Shown: positions 1-10,729 of the stretch, one piece after another
Numbering within the stretch: the stretch's first letter is position 1
Layout of the letters: the number at the start of each line of letters is the position of its first letter
Assembly: GCF_000987955.1 (NCBI RefSeq)
Contig: NZ_LAZU01000020.1
Location: forward strand, 1-64,000
DNA length: 64,000 nucleotides
Source: Paenibacillus sp. DMB20
GTDB lineage: Bacteria; Bacillota; Bacilli; Paenibacillales; Paenibacillaceae
Reading direction: 5' to 3'
Translations under genes and position numbers: made by a program
The notes under the pieces: generated by a model
What the model saw: only the letters and a program-made list of their open reading frames with translations
What the model was told of the DNA's origin: nothing
Database searches by the model: none

Positions 1-201
1 GGCGAAATAAATTATCCGGTATTAGCTACCGTTTCCGGTAGTTATCCCAGTCAGTCTTGGAGGGCAGGTTGCCTACGTGTTACTCACCCGTCCGCCGCTA
101 AGCATCTGAGGTGCAAGCACCTCATCAGCTCCGCTCGACTTGCATGTATTAGGCACGCCGCCAGCGTTCGTCCTGAGCCAGGATCAAACTCTCCAATAAG
201 G
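1..201 (-). rRNA. 16S ribosomal RNA, 5' end (partial)
   Basis: The reverse complement begins with the universal 16S start (GAGAGTTTGATCCTGGCTC) and continues through the V1 region to the usual ATACCGGATAA stretch before the window edge. The first ~200 nt of the small-subunit rRNA are therefore present and the rest lies outside the window. The exact mature 5' end is estimated by analogy with other Bacillales 16S genes. It is transcribed away from oriC, as expected for the first rRNA operon downstream of gyrA. Confidence 0.97.
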
Positions 202-360
202 ATCGGAAGGAGGGCTCATACCCGAAGGTGATGAGGTGTTCCATCCGAAGTTTGACTTGCTCATTTAGAAAAACTGACGAGAATTAAAAATTCTCATTTA
301 TGATCTTGCTTAACGCAAGATCGGTTTAACTCACTCGTTGTTCAGTTTTCAAAGATCAAC
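202..360 (-). other. 16S rRNA leader with antitermination-like box and hairpin
   Basis: Between the promoters and the 16S start, the minus strand carries the sequence CTTTGAAAACTGAAC (around 340-354), typical of Firmicute rRNA leaders and their spacers. An 8-bp hairpin follows (GATCTTGC stem, 302-322). These resemble the boxA/processing features of rRNA leaders. No protein-coding signal is present in 202-544. Confidence 0.55.
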
Positions 361-407
361 TTCTTCATCGTCGCCAGCGAAACTCGTTCGCATCAGCAAC
401 TTTTTAT

Positions 408-436
408 AATATATCACATTCTCTCGAAGTTAGCAA
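408..436 (-). promoter_or_regulatory. rRNA promoter, proximal (P2-like)
   Basis: Minus strand reads TTGCTA, a 17-nt spacer, then TATATT, about 200 nt upstream of the 16S 5' end. The spacing is ideal and a second promoter lies just upstream, which is the usual tandem arrangement at rRNA operons. Confidence 0.6.
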
Positions 437-505
437 GCATTTTTTTAAATAAGTTTTAAATAAATGCTGTGATATAAATATCCGCCTCGTGAAGCGGCAA
501 AAAAT

Positions 506-535
506 AATATACCACAGCATTGCCAATCAGGTCAA
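506..535 (-). promoter_or_regulatory. rRNA promoter, distal (P1-like)
   Basis: Minus strand reads TTGACC, an 18-nt spacer, then TATATT. It sits in the short gap after the HD-GYP gene stop and precedes the proximal promoter in a tandem arrangement. Confidence 0.6.
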
Positions 536-544
536 TATATTATT

Positions 545-1657
545 CTAGGAAATTACTTCCTCGATAAATAGCTGGCGCTGCAACTTCAAATTTATAATTT
601 GACCATTCACAGAAACCATAGGGCGTGTGGGATGCGAACTATCCGTGAAGACAATTTCGCCAACTTCATTATTGCTAAGCCTTACTTTTATGCCGTTGTG
701 AAGGGCCGTTACCTTATTGATAAACGTCTGTACAATCACCGGGTCCAGCTTCCCGAATGCTTCGAGTTGGATCTGTTCCATGACCGCATAAGGCGATTGG
801 GCACTGCCGTAATATTTGTCCAAAGTCATCGCATGAAAAATATCGGTTACCGCAACGATCTTGGCGTAGATGTGTATTTTGGTTCCGTCCAGTTTTAAAG
901 GATAACCGGAGCCGTCCACTTTTTCATGATGTTGAAGGGCTGCAAGCCGGACTCCCTCATTAATGGCAGCCACATTTTTAAGAATCTGATAACCATACGT
1001 CGTGTGACGTCGCATTTCTTCGCTTTCTTCCGGAGTCAGCTTGGACGGTTTATTTAACAGTATTGGATCAATCTTAGCGTTCCCAATATCATGAAGAAGT
1101 CCGGCAAAGGCCACCTGAAGCCAGTCCTTCTGGGGGAGTCCGATCCACTTGGCCAGCTTGAAGGAAGATAGGGCGCACAGTACGGCATTATGGTATCTGT
1201 AATCATGCCGGCTTGTCATGCGCGGCACAAACTTTAGGATGTGGTAATCCTTTTGATGTTCAAGCAAACTTTCCATCTGCCTGCGCACTTCATACATTCG
1301 CAGTTCTCCAGTGATTGCTGACTGGTAGCAGCTTTTGACCAGGGTGAGCATTTTATCGTATTCCTCATGCAGCGGCTGGTCTTTCCTTGTCACCGTCTCT
1401 TCTGAACCGTCGTTCAAGGAAGCATCTGAAAAAATAATGGACGGCTTCTGCCCCGTTGTTTTAATAGTCGGGATCTTGGTTAGGTCTCCTTCCGCTCCTT
1501 CAATATCCACCTGCTGTACCAAAAAAGCTTTAAGCACATCCAAATCCCTTGGAAGAAGCACCTTTCCTTTCTGAAGCAAAAGGCCGCCAAGAGGGGTATG
1601 TACATCTTGGGTCAATTTGACACCGGCTTTTAAATCACTAACGGATCTGATCGTCAT
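545..1657 (-). CDS. HD-GYP domain phosphodiesterase
   Basis: A 370-residue protein with a C-terminal HD-GYP domain: the HD pair is at residues 189-190 (LLHDIGNAKI) and the HHEKVDGSGYP signature at 243-253. Enzymes of this family hydrolyse cyclic di-GMP and are metal dependent; the metal ligands visible here are intact. Residues 1-130 form a variable N-terminal region without a recognisable receiver domain, and there is no membrane segment, so it is probably cytoplasmic. I chose the ATG at 1657 because a GGAGAGG ribosome site lies 6 nt upstream; an ATG 15 nt further upstream lacks this. The gene stands alone between gyrA and the rRNA operon, and its own signal input is unknown. Confidence 0.9.
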   Translation of the reverse strand: MTIRSVSDLKAGVKLTQDVHTPLGGLLLQKGKVLLPRDLDVLKAFLVQQVDIEGAEGDLTKIPTIKTTGQKPSIIFSDASLNDGSEETVTRKDQPLHEEYDKMLTLVKSCYQSAITGELRMYEVRRQMESLLEHQKDYHILKFVPRMTSRHDYRYHNAVLCALSSFKLAKWIGLPQKDWLQVAFAGLLHDIGNAKIDPILLNKPSKLTPEESEEMRRHTTYGYQILKNVAAINEGVRLAALQHHEKVDGSGYPLKLDGTKIHIYAKIVAVTDIFHAMTLDKYYGSAQSPYAVMEQIQLEAFGKLDPVIVQTFINKVTALHNGIKVRLSNNEVGEIVFTDSSHPTRPMVSVNGQIINLKLQRQLFIEEVIS

Positions 1658-1900
1658 GATCAACCTCTCCATCTATTCTGTCAGCTGGGATTAGCCTAGC
1701 GGCAGCCAATAATTTACTTATTTAATGATTATTATAGTACTGATTCCTTAGGCTATACAAGACTAAATGCCTGAAAACAAACATTTAATCTTTCGTTTTT
1801 GCTTTATTATGCATAGTTCTTTGTTATCATTTCCATGCATGTTTTTCCTCAAGACGTTTATAACCAATCCCTAAAACAACTTCCATGCTTTCCTATAACT

Positions 1901-1934
1901 AAAAAGAAAGCATGGATACTGACGCATCCATGCT
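1901..1934 (-). terminator. gyrA terminator
   Basis: A 9-bp inverted repeat (AGCATGGAT / ATCCATGCT) is followed on the minus strand by a T-rich run. It lies about 35 nt after the gyrA stop, so it is the likely intrinsic terminator. Confidence 0.7.
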
Positions 1935-1968
1935 CCGTCCTCACACGATTTCGGGCGACGACGGCGAA

Positions 1969-4449
1969 TTACTCTTCGCCGCCACCCTCGCCTTCTTCGT
2001 CGTTTTCTTCAGCGTTCTCCGGTTCCTCGCTCTTATCGGCTCGGCATACGGTTGCAACCGCATCATCCTCGCGGATGTTAATCAGCTTCACCCCTTGTGC
2101 ATAGCGTCCCATCGTAGAGATGCCCTCCATGCTGGTACGGATGATTGTGCCGCTGGCCGTTATGATCATCAAATCCTCCTCGGATTTAACGACCTTCAAG
2201 CTTACAACCGGCCCATTCTTTTCTGTTACATTGATCGTTTTAATCCCTTTACCGCCACGGGTTTGGGAACGGTAGTCGGCTGCAGGGGTCCGTTTGCCAT
2301 AACCCTTGGATGTCACAATCAGGACATCAAGCTCAGGATCGACAACATCCATCCCGATAACGGTATCCTCTTCATCCAGCGTAATGCCTTTAACTCCGGT
2401 AGCACTCCGACCCATGGAACGCACGTCGCTTTCCGAGAAACGAATGGACATTCCGTCAGCCGTACCCATGATAATCTCTCGCTGCCCGTCCGTCAGCTTT
2501 ACGTCGATCAGAGAATCGTCTTCCCGCAGATTAATGGCGATCAAGCCACCTTTGCGGATATTTACGTAATCCTCCAACGGAGTCTTCTTCACGATGCCTT
2601 GACGGGTCGCGAAGAACAGATAATTATCGCCCTCGAACTCCTCTACCGGAATGACCGCATTGACCGTTTCTCCCTGCTCGATCTGAATCAGGTTGATAAT
2701 CGGGGTGCCGCGCGCGGTCCGGCTAAGCTCTGGAATTTCATAAGCTTTTAAGCGGTAGGCTTTACCTTTATCCGTGAAGAACATGAGGTAATGGTGGGAA
2801 TTGGTCACGAAGAGATGCTCGACAAAGTCTTCGCTCTTCGTATCCATCCCCACTACGCCGCGTCCGCCCCGCTTCTGGCTGCGGTACGTATTGGCAGGCA
2901 GGCGCTTGACATAACCGGTATGGGTAATGGTGATAATAACTTCCTCGCGGGGAATCAAATCCTCGTCCAGGATGCTGTCTTCGCCCACGGTAATTTCCGT
3001 GCGGCGCTCATCGTTAAAGCGCTCCTTGATCTCCTGAAGCTCATCACTGATAATTTGCAGGACAAGCTGCTCATTGGCAAGAATTTCACGAAGCTCCGCG
3101 ATCTTTTTCAAAAGCTCCTGGTATTCGTTCTCGATCTTCTCGCGTTCCAGGCCTGTCAAACGCTGCAGGCGCATATCAAGGATGGCTTGGGCCTGCTCAT
3201 GGCTAAGGCCGAAACGTTCCATCAAACCGTCACGAGCCGCTTCTGTCGTCTGGGAAGCACGGATCAGGGCAATAACCTCATCCAGATGATCAAGCGCGAC
3301 ACGCAGGCCTTCGAGGATATGGGCACGAGCCTCCGCCTTTTTAAGCTCAAACTCCGTCCGTCGGCGAATAACCGTTACCTGATGATCCAAATAGTGATGC
3401 AGGACATCGCGCAAATTCAGGATCTTTGGCTCGTTATTGACGATGGCCAGCATATTGATACCAAAGTTCGACTGCATGGCCGTATGCTTGTACAAGTTAT
3501 TCAGCACAACATTAGGATTCACGTCACGCCGAAGCTCAATGACAATCCGCATACCGTTACGGTCGGATTCATCGCGAAGGTCGGTAATGCCGTCGATCCG
3601 TTTATCGCGGACAAGCTCGGCAATTTTCTCAACCAGTCTCGCTTTGTTCACTTGATACGGGATTTCATGAACGACGATTCTTGCTTTATTGTTGTTCTCC
3701 TCAATCGTTGCCTTAGCCCGCATGGTTACTGAGCCGCGTCCCGTTTGATATGCCTGGCGTATTCCCGCCCGTCCGATAATATAACCAGCCGTCGGGAAAT
3801 CAGGTCCCTGAATATAATCCATTAGCTCCAATGACGTTATTTCCGGATTCCGGATTAACGCTTGGACGCCGTCGATCACTTCGCCGAGATTGTGAGGCGG
3901 AATGTTGGTCGCCATACCTACCGCAATCCCGGAAACCCCGTTTACGAGCAGGTTCGGATAACGGGCCGGAAGGACAACCGGTTCCTGCTCCTCACCGTCA
4001 TAGTTGGGAGCAAAATCTATGGTCTCTTTATTGATGTCACGAAGCATTTCCATCGCAAGTTTCGATAAACGGGCTTCTGTATACCGCATGGCCGCCGCCA
4101 TATCGCCGTCGATGGAACCGAAGTTGCCGTGTCCGTCGACAAGCATATATCTCATGGAGAAGTCCTGCGCCATCCGTACCATGGACTCGTAAACAGCCGA
4201 ATCACCGTGAGGATGGTATTTACCGATGACTTCGCCGACGATCCTTGCCGATTTCTTATACGGTTTATCCGGGGCCATTCCGAGCTCGGACATCGCAAAC
4301 AAAATACGACGGTGAACCGGCTTCAATCCGTCCCGCACATCCGGCAGAGCCCGGCTGACAATGATACTCATCGCATAATCCATAAAGGATTCGCGCATCT
4401 CGGTACCAATGTCCCGATCTTTGATTTGGGAGAAATTTTCTTCCGCCAT
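1969..4449 (-). CDS. gyrA: DNA gyrase subunit A
   Basis: An 826-residue GyrA, the breakage-reunion subunit that forms an A2B2 complex with GyrB and introduces negative supercoils. The catalytic tyrosine is Tyr123 in MRYTEARLS. The quinolone-resistance-determining region reads [10 protein letters not shown], with Ser84 and Glu88 in the sensitive (wild-type) state. The C-terminal half contains the repeated beta-pinwheel blades, including a QTRGGKG motif, and the tail is acidic. The start at 4449 (MAEENFSQ) is preceded by AGGAGG with a 6-nt gap; a start 27 nt upstream has no such site. Unlike in B. subtilis, gyrA is separated from gyrB by a gene on the opposite strand and has its own promoter. 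Confidence 0.98.
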   Translation of the reverse strand: MAEENFSQIKDRDIGTEMRESFMDYAMSIIVSRALPDVRDGLKPVHRRILFAMSELGMAPDKPYKKSARIVGEVIGKYHPHGDSAVYESMVRMAQDFSMRYMLVDGHGNFGSIDGDMAAAMRYTEARLSKLAMEMLRDINKETIDFAPNYDGEEQEPVVLPARYPNLLVNGVSGIAVGMATNIPPHNLGEVIDGVQALIRNPEITSLELMDYIQGPDFPTAGYIIGRAGIRQAYQTGRGSVTMRAKATIEENNNKARIVVHEIPYQVNKARLVEKIAELVRDKRIDGITDLRDESDRNGMRIVIELRRDVNPNVVLNNLYKHTAMQSNFGINMLAIVNNEPKILNLRDVLHHYLDHQVTVIRRRTEFELKKAEARAHILEGLRVALDHLDEVIALIRASQTTEAARDGLMERFGLSHEQAQAILDMRLQRLTGLEREKIENEYQELLKKIAELREILANEQLVLQIISDELQEIKERFNDERRTEITVGEDSILDEDLIPREEVIITITHTGYVKRLPANTYRSQKRGGRGVVGMDTKSEDFVEHLFVTNSHHYLMFFTDKGKAYRLKAYEIPELSRTARGTPIINLIQIEQGETVNAVIPVEEFEGDNYLFFATRQGIVKKTPLEDYVNIRKGGLIAINLREDDSLIDVKLTDGQREIIMGTADGMSIRFSESDVRSMGRSATGVKGITLDEEDTVIGMDVVDPELDVLIVTSKGYGKRTPAADYRSQTRGGKGIKTINVTEKNGPVVSLKVVKSEEDLMIITASGTIIRTSMEGISTMGRYAQGVKLINIREDDAVATVCRADKSEEPENAEENDEEGEGGGEE

Positions 4450-4717
4450 GCTGGACCTCCTTCTTTTTCCTATCAACCATGCTTCGATCTATGTGAAAAA
4501 AGCAGAATAGTAACAACGATGCAAATCCGATAATCTCAATTATATTCCTTTCACAAAAAGAGCACAATTAAACGTCGTCGAAAGACGCGCTATTAAAATG
4601 TACTTTTTGCCCGGAATTAGGGATACGCCCTGCCTTCCGCGCTCATTTTCACATACAATGCAGAGCAAAGGATTCTCGGAAATCATGATAAAGAATTTCA
4701 AATCTTCGCATCTATAT

Positions 4718-4746
4718 ATTATACCATTGTTTACGTTCCTTGTCCT
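4718..4746 (-). promoter_or_regulatory. probable gyrA promoter
   Basis: Minus strand has a perfect -10 TATAAT with a weak -35 (AGGACA) at 17-nt spacing, about 260 nt upstream of gyrA. The rest of the divergent region 4450-4845 shows no gene. A -10 this good with a weak -35 fits a supercoiling-sensitive gyrase promoter, but that is inference. Confidence 0.5.
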
Positions 4747-4845
4747 ATGTTTTCGGGGCACGGCGGCTTCTAACCATGATTTCAAAATTTTGGCGATCCG
4801 CTTTTTCACATTCAAACAAAATGGAACCGGAAAGGATGGAACTGG

Positions 4846-5643
4846 TTGACTGTACAACGCGTTTCAAGCAAATGGACGAAAACAAAGATCATTCTGAAAA
4901 ACAAAGGCCTTGCCTCCTACGTGCCGGCTACGAGCCTCTATTCGTTTGATGAGCTTGAACATATGCTCGAGGCGCATACGCTCGTCTACATCAAACCGGA
5001 CCGGGGTACTTACGGCAATGGCGTGATGTGTGCCGAACAGATCCATGACAAGGACGCTGACGGCAACGTCGAAAAAACCTATGTTCTCCGCTATGAAACA
5101 AAAACCGAGGATTTCACGGAGCTGGAACAGCTCCATAAAACCATAAGGAATCTTTGCCAAGGCAAAGAGTATCTGATTCAGCAGGGCATCCGAATGCTCC
5201 AGCACAACGACTGCCCCTTCGATCTGCGTGTGTTAACTCAAAGATCTCCCGCCGGCCAATGGGAGAGCACCGGTATCATCGGGCGAGTCGCCGCCAAACA
5301 AAAAATCATTACCAATCATCACAGCGGAGGAACAGTAATGCATTACAAACCGCTGATGAGTGGGCATATGACCAGCACGGAGGCGGAAAATATCCGGCAG
5401 GAATTGAAAGATCTCGGTGTCAACGTAGCAGCCCAATTGCAAAAGTATTATCCCAAGCTGAAAGAAATAGGATTAGATGTGGCCATTGACGACAGATGGA
5501 ATATTTGGATCCTGGAAGTCAACACAAAGCCCGCGCTTTTTCCGTTCAAAAAATTTTTCAAGGATCCTAGCATTTACCGTAAAGTCAAAAAGTATGCCCA
5601 TGCTTACGGCCGTTACCTGTCCGACAGAAATAAAGCGAACTAG
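4846..5643 (+). CDS. YheC/YheD family ATP-grasp protein
   Basis: A 265-residue protein of the YheC/YheD type (endospore coat-associated family) with ATP-grasp features: the block YIKPDRGTYGNGVM near residue 50 resembles the nucleotide-binding strand, and the C-terminal DVAIDDRWNIWILEVNTKP carries the metal-binding E-x-N pair typical of ATP-grasp ligases. The substrate is unknown. The start is TTG at 4846, with GGATGG about 7 nt upstream; no better start is visible. It lies between gyrB and gyrA on the opposite strand, hence head-on to replication coming from oriC, and ends at a shared bidirectional terminator with gyrB. Confidence 0.85.
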   Translation: MTVQRVSSKWTKTKIILKNKGLASYVPATSLYSFDELEHMLEAHTLVYIKPDRGTYGNGVMCAEQIHDKDADGNVEKTYVLRYETKTEDFTELEQLHKTIRNLCQGKEYLIQQGIRMLQHNDCPFDLRVLTQRSPAGQWESTGIIGRVAAKQKIITNHHSGGTVMHYKPLMSGHMTSTEAENIRQELKDLGVNVAAQLQKYYPKLKEIGLDVAIDDRWNIWILEVNTKPALFPFKKFFKDPSIYRKVKKYAHAYGRYLSDRNKAN

Positions 5644-5670
5644 CGGTTAGCGGATGCCCCTTCTTCAACA

Positions 5671-5704
5671 AAAAAAGCGTGCAGGTCATTTGCACGCTTT
5701 TTTT
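5671..5704. terminator. bidirectional terminator between yheC/D-like gene and gyrB
   Basis: A 10-bp stem (AAAGCGTGCA / TGCACGCTTT) is flanked by A-runs on the left and T-runs on the right, so it can end transcription from both convergent genes. Confidence 0.85.
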
Positions 5705-5762
5705 AAAATCAATCGAACAAGAAAGCCCTAGCTTCCCGATCGCTTGAAATCTTCGCCAAAAG

Positions 5763-7700
<1,938 letters not shown>

Positions 7701-7952
7701 TTATGCGTAAGCAACAAATATGTTGGCCCGTTTTTTGAGAGTAGCGGAAGAAATCGGAGAATAATAAACGATCCCTTTGGTCACAACGATCGATTTGGGA
7801 TCCTCTTCGCCAATATATTCAACCACCTTATGCTGCTGAGCATGCGTGATGAACTGCTTGGAGATTTTTGAGGATTTCTCAATGGAAACATCAAAGATCC
7901 CAACCAGTTCCGATGAACGGATAATCTTTTCGCCACCCAAATGAATATATAT
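7701..7952 (-). CDS. remB: RemB/YaaB-like regulator (DUF370)
   Basis: The 83-residue product (IYIHLGGEKII..., ending in TLKKRANIFVAYA) matches the RemA/RemB DUF370 family, small proteins involved in extracellular matrix regulation. The KSIVVT and YYSPISSATLKKRA blocks are clear. Family members usually start MYIHLG. Here the corresponding codon is ATA, preceded by GGAGTGG with a 6-nt gap, and no ATG/GTG/TTG falls at that place. The nearest standard starts are ATG 7994 and GTG 8009, inside recF and without a good ribosome site. Either AUA is used, a base is misread, or the protein has 14-19 extra residues. The gene follows recF by 13 nt. Confidence 0.85.
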   Translation of the reverse strand: MYIHLGGEKIIRSSELVGIFDVSIEKSSKISKQFITHAQQHKVVEYIGEEDPKSIVVTKGIVYYSPISSATLKKRANIFVAYA

Positions 7953-7965
7953 GGAAATCCACTCC

Positions 7966-9078
7966 TTAAGAGTCCACCTGCCCGCTATGGACATGAAAAA
8001 TGCTGGCACCCTTCAATTTATCGGTATTTAAGCTTTCAATGCCGGTGGCCGTGATGAAAGTCTGCACCTTGCTCTGAAATGTTTCAATCAGCTGCGTCTG
8101 GCGATAGGGGTCGAGTTCCGAAAGCACGTCGTCGAGGAGCAAGACGGGATATTCTCCGATCTCCTCCTGGATCAGCTCGATTTCAGCCAGTTTGAGAGAC
8201 AGCGCCGTGGTCCGCTGCTGGCCTTGAGATCCGTAAGTTTGGACTTCCTTGCCGTTAATATAAAAAGCGAGATCGTCACGATGAGGACCTGCCAGAGTCA
8301 TGCCACGCCGTATTTCCTGCTCTTTTATTTGTGATAATTTTATCATAAATGACTCAAATAAGACAGCTTCATCTTCTTCCTCCCCGTCTGCAAACGACGG
8401 AAGATACTCCAAACGAAGGTCTTCAATCCCGTTCGTAATCCCCTGATGAATCGTTTCAGCCCATTTTTGCAGTTTTTTTATAAATTGTTTCCTCTTCTTG
8501 ACGATTTTAACACCATGCTCGACCAGCTGTACATTCCACACATCCAGCATCGCCTGCTGCGATGCCTCTTTTCCCCATAGCGTTTTCAGAAGATTGTTCC
8601 GCTGCAGAAGCACCTTCTGATATTGCTGGAGGTGAAACAGATAGCTCGGCGTTACCTGACCGATTTCCATGTCAAGAAACCGGCGGCGAACCCCCGGCGT
8701 TCCTTTGACGATTTCCAGATCCTCGGGCGCAAACATGACGACATTGAGCGATCCAACAAAGTCACTGAGCTTGCGCTGCTCGAGCCCGTTGATTTTGGCC
8801 TTCTTCCCCTGCGGCGAAAGCGACAGCTCCAGCTTCAGGGTTCCGTATTTTTTCTCCACCTCTGCGGATATATGCGCGCCGGCTGCTTCGAAAGCAATGA
8901 GTTCCTTGTCTTTGGACGTGCGGTGGCTTTTCGTCAGCGCAAGAACGAACAGGGCCTCCACCAAATTGGTTTTGCCCTGCGCGTTTTGTCCGATGATGAG
9001 ATTCACGTCCCCGAAGGAGTCAAGCTGCAGCGTTTCGTAGTTGCGGTAGTGATGCAGACTGATGTTATTTACGAACAA
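7966..9078 (-). CDS. recF: DNA replication/repair protein RecF
   Basis: A 370-residue SMC-like ATPase that helps load RecA at single-strand gaps. Walker A is GQNAQGKTNL (about residues 30-39), an ABC-type signature region reads YGSQGQQRT, and Walker B is VLLLDDVLSELD. It starts MFVNNISLHHYRNY, the conserved family beginning. It lies between yaaA and remB in the classic origin cluster, with its 3' end just before the remB ribosome site. Confidence 0.97.
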   Translation of the reverse strand: MFVNNISLHHYRNYETLQLDSFGDVNLIIGQNAQGKTNLVEALFVLALTKSHRTSKDKELIAFEAAGAHISAEVEKKYGTLKLELSLSPQGKKAKINGLEQRKLSDFVGSLNVVMFAPEDLEIVKGTPGVRRRFLDMEIGQVTPSYLFHLQQYQKVLLQRNNLLKTLWGKEASQQAMLDVWNVQLVEHGVKIVKKRKQFIKKLQKWAETIHQGITNGIEDLRLEYLPSFADGEEEDEAVLFESFMIKLSQIKEQEIRRGMTLAGPHRDDLAFYINGKEVQTYGSQGQQRTTALSLKLAEIELIQEEIGEYPVLLLDDVLSELDPYRQTQLIETFQSKVQTFITATGIESLNTDKLKGASIFHVHSGQVDS

Positions 9079-9135
9079 TGCTAATCCTCTCCCTCGTCTT
9101 CCGCTTATTTAAGCCAAGCGGCTGCGGGAGGCCTC

Positions 9136-9351
9136 TTACTCTGCGGCCACCTGAAAGGTTCCAGAGCCCTCCACCTGGATGGTATCGCCCGGGTACAATT
9201 TGCGACCGCGCCGTTCTTCCTTTTCGCCGTTGACCTGTACCGCACCTTCCTGCAGCAGCGCCTTTGCCATGCCGCCTGTGGATACGCAATCCGCCAGCTT
9301 CAAAAAGGTATCCAGCTTAATGTATTCACTGTGGATAAATATTTGTTTCAT
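9136..9351 (-). CDS. yaaA: S4 domain protein YaaA
   Basis: A 71-residue RNA-binding S4 domain protein of the YaaA/YbcJ type: IKLDTFLKLADCVSTGGMAK and the VQVNGE block make up the fold. Its job is not firmly known; small S4 proteins are linked to ribosome assembly, and the position between dnaN and recF is conserved in Bacillales. I used ATG 9351 (MKQIFIHSEY) because AAAGGAT sits 6 nt upstream; an ATG 15 nt further upstream also has a purine-rich site and is possible. Confidence 0.92.
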   Translation of the reverse strand: MKQIFIHSEYIKLDTFLKLADCVSTGGMAKALLQEGAVQVNGEKEERRGRKLYPGDTIQVEGSGTFQVAAE

Positions 9352-9386
9352 CGCCGATCCTTTCATCCCCTTGCCTGGGGATAACT

Positions 9387-10526
9387 TTAGTTGGTCGTCC
9401 GGTAAGGCAAAATGATGTACATGCTGCGGCTGTCATCCAGCGGCTTCAGGATGATCGGGCTCATGACGCCGGTAAAAGCAATCATCAGCTGTTCGCTTTC
9501 AATGACCTTGAGCACGTCGAGCATGTATTTGGAGTTAAACGAGATGCGCAGCGATTCCCCCTTGAAATCGATAAGCTCGAGTTCCTCGCGCACTTTACCG
9601 AGCTCGGATGAGCTGGAGGAAATTTCAATGCCCCCGCTTTCCATCGTTTGCATCCGCACAATATTTGTTTTTTCCTCTTTGGACAGCAAATAAGCACGGT
9701 CGATCGATTCGCTTAATTTTTTTGTGTCCAAAATCAGTTCTGTTTTATGCGAGGTCGGAATAATTCTAGAAGTATCGGGATAAATGCCGTCCAAAATCCG
9801 GGAATAGAACAATACCCGGTCTATTTTGAACAGGACCTGATTGTCGGCCACAACGATATCTACAAGCGTATTTTGATCCGGAATGATCTTGCTGAGTTCG
9901 TTTAGCGTTTTGCCGGCAATAACGATATTACTGAATTTAACATCCGTCCCTTCCAAGGCGGCGGAGCGGGTGGCCAAACGATGGCGGTCCGTTGCCGTAA
10001 ACTTCAATTCGTTGTCCGCCAAATTCCAGAGCACGCCTGTCAAAATCGGTGTGGTCTCATGGGTTGAAATGGAGAATACCGTTTGCTTGATCATGTTTTT
10101 GAGCAGGTCTCCGGGAACGGAGATCGTTTGGCTGTCATCAATGCTCGGGAGCACCGGGAACTCTTCCGGATCCAGTCCGACCATTTGAATTTCGGTGGCG
10201 CCGGCGGAAATAAAGGTATGAAAGTTTTCTTTAACCTCCATCTGTATTTCCTGGGAAGGCAGCTTTTTGATGATTTCCACAAAAAACTTGGCGGGAAGCA
10301 CAACGCTTCCGGGCTGATCCACCTGAACGATCGTTTGCTTCTCATCTTCCGCCGGAATAAAGGATTGAATCGAAATATCGGTATCGCTGGCGGTTAATGT
10401 TACCCCCTGATGATTTACGTCCAGCTTGATGCCGCTCAAAATCGGAATCGTCGTACGGCTGGAGATCGCTTTGGAGACATGCTGGATGGATTCGTTTAAA
10501 ACGTTTTTTAATATGCTGATTTTCAT
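9387..10526 (-). CDS. dnaN: DNA polymerase III subunit beta (sliding clamp)
   Basis: A 379-residue clamp protein, full length for the family, that forms a ring dimer and tethers the replicative polymerase to DNA. The three repeated clamp domains are recognisable, and the C-terminus (VMSPIILKPLDDSRSMYIILPYR) is the conserved end that lines the client-binding pocket. The ATG at 10526 has GGAGTG 6 nt upstream; a GTG 9 nt earlier overlaps that site and is unlikely. The gene follows dnaA after a 203-nt gap that carries the probable unwinding site. Confidence 0.98.
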   Translation of the reverse strand: MKISILKNVLNESIQHVSKAISSRTTIPILSGIKLDVNHQGVTLTASDTDISIQSFIPAEDEKQTIVQVDQPGSVVLPAKFFVEIIKKLPSQEIQMEVKENFHTFISAGATEIQMVGLDPEEFPVLPSIDDSQTISVPGDLLKNMIKQTVFSISTHETTPILTGVLWNLADNELKFTATDRHRLATRSAALEGTDVKFSNIVIAGKTLNELSKIIPDQNTLVDIVVADNQVLFKIDRVLFYSRILDGIYPDTSRIIPTSHKTELILDTKKLSESIDRAYLLSKEEKTNIVRMQTMESGGIEISSSSSELGKVREELELIDFKGESLRISFNSKYMLDVLKVIESEQLMIAFTGVMSPIILKPLDDSRSMYIILPYRTTN

Positions 10527-10596
10527 CAATTTCACTCCTTGCGGATAAATGCGAGGGGTTTGAACATGCCGGCAATGCCGGATATTCTCCGCCTTC

Positions 10597-10716
10597 TTTA
10601 TGGATAATTATTTATTAATTATTAATAGTATCAGTAGTAGGGACACTGAATATGTGGATAAGCCATGGAAAGGGCATAAAATTAAGCCTATCCACATGTG
10701 TATAGATTGTGCATAG
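10597..10716 (-). other. oriC unwinding region in the dnaA-dnaN gap (DnaA boxes, DnaA-trios, AT-rich DUE)
   Basis: On the minus strand a perfect DnaA box TTATCCACA (10653-10661) is followed by a short GC-containing spacer, then triplets that read 3'-GAT-GAT-GAC-TAT-GAT on the plus strand (10624-10640), then an AT-only run (about 10605-10630). This is the box/trio/AT-rich order described for the basal unwinding system in B. subtilis. Further one-mismatch boxes lie at 10688-10696 and 10708-10716 and a weaker one at 10599-10607. Assignment as the DUE is by analogy. Confidence 0.75.
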
Positions 10717-10729
10717 GCTTTGAACTTGT

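Noticed and set aside
1912..2751. 279-codon plus-strand ORF opposite gyrA (and similar long ORFs opposite gyrB, dnaA and mnmG)
   Set aside because: They are antisense shadows of highly conserved genes, without ribosome sites or recognisable domains.
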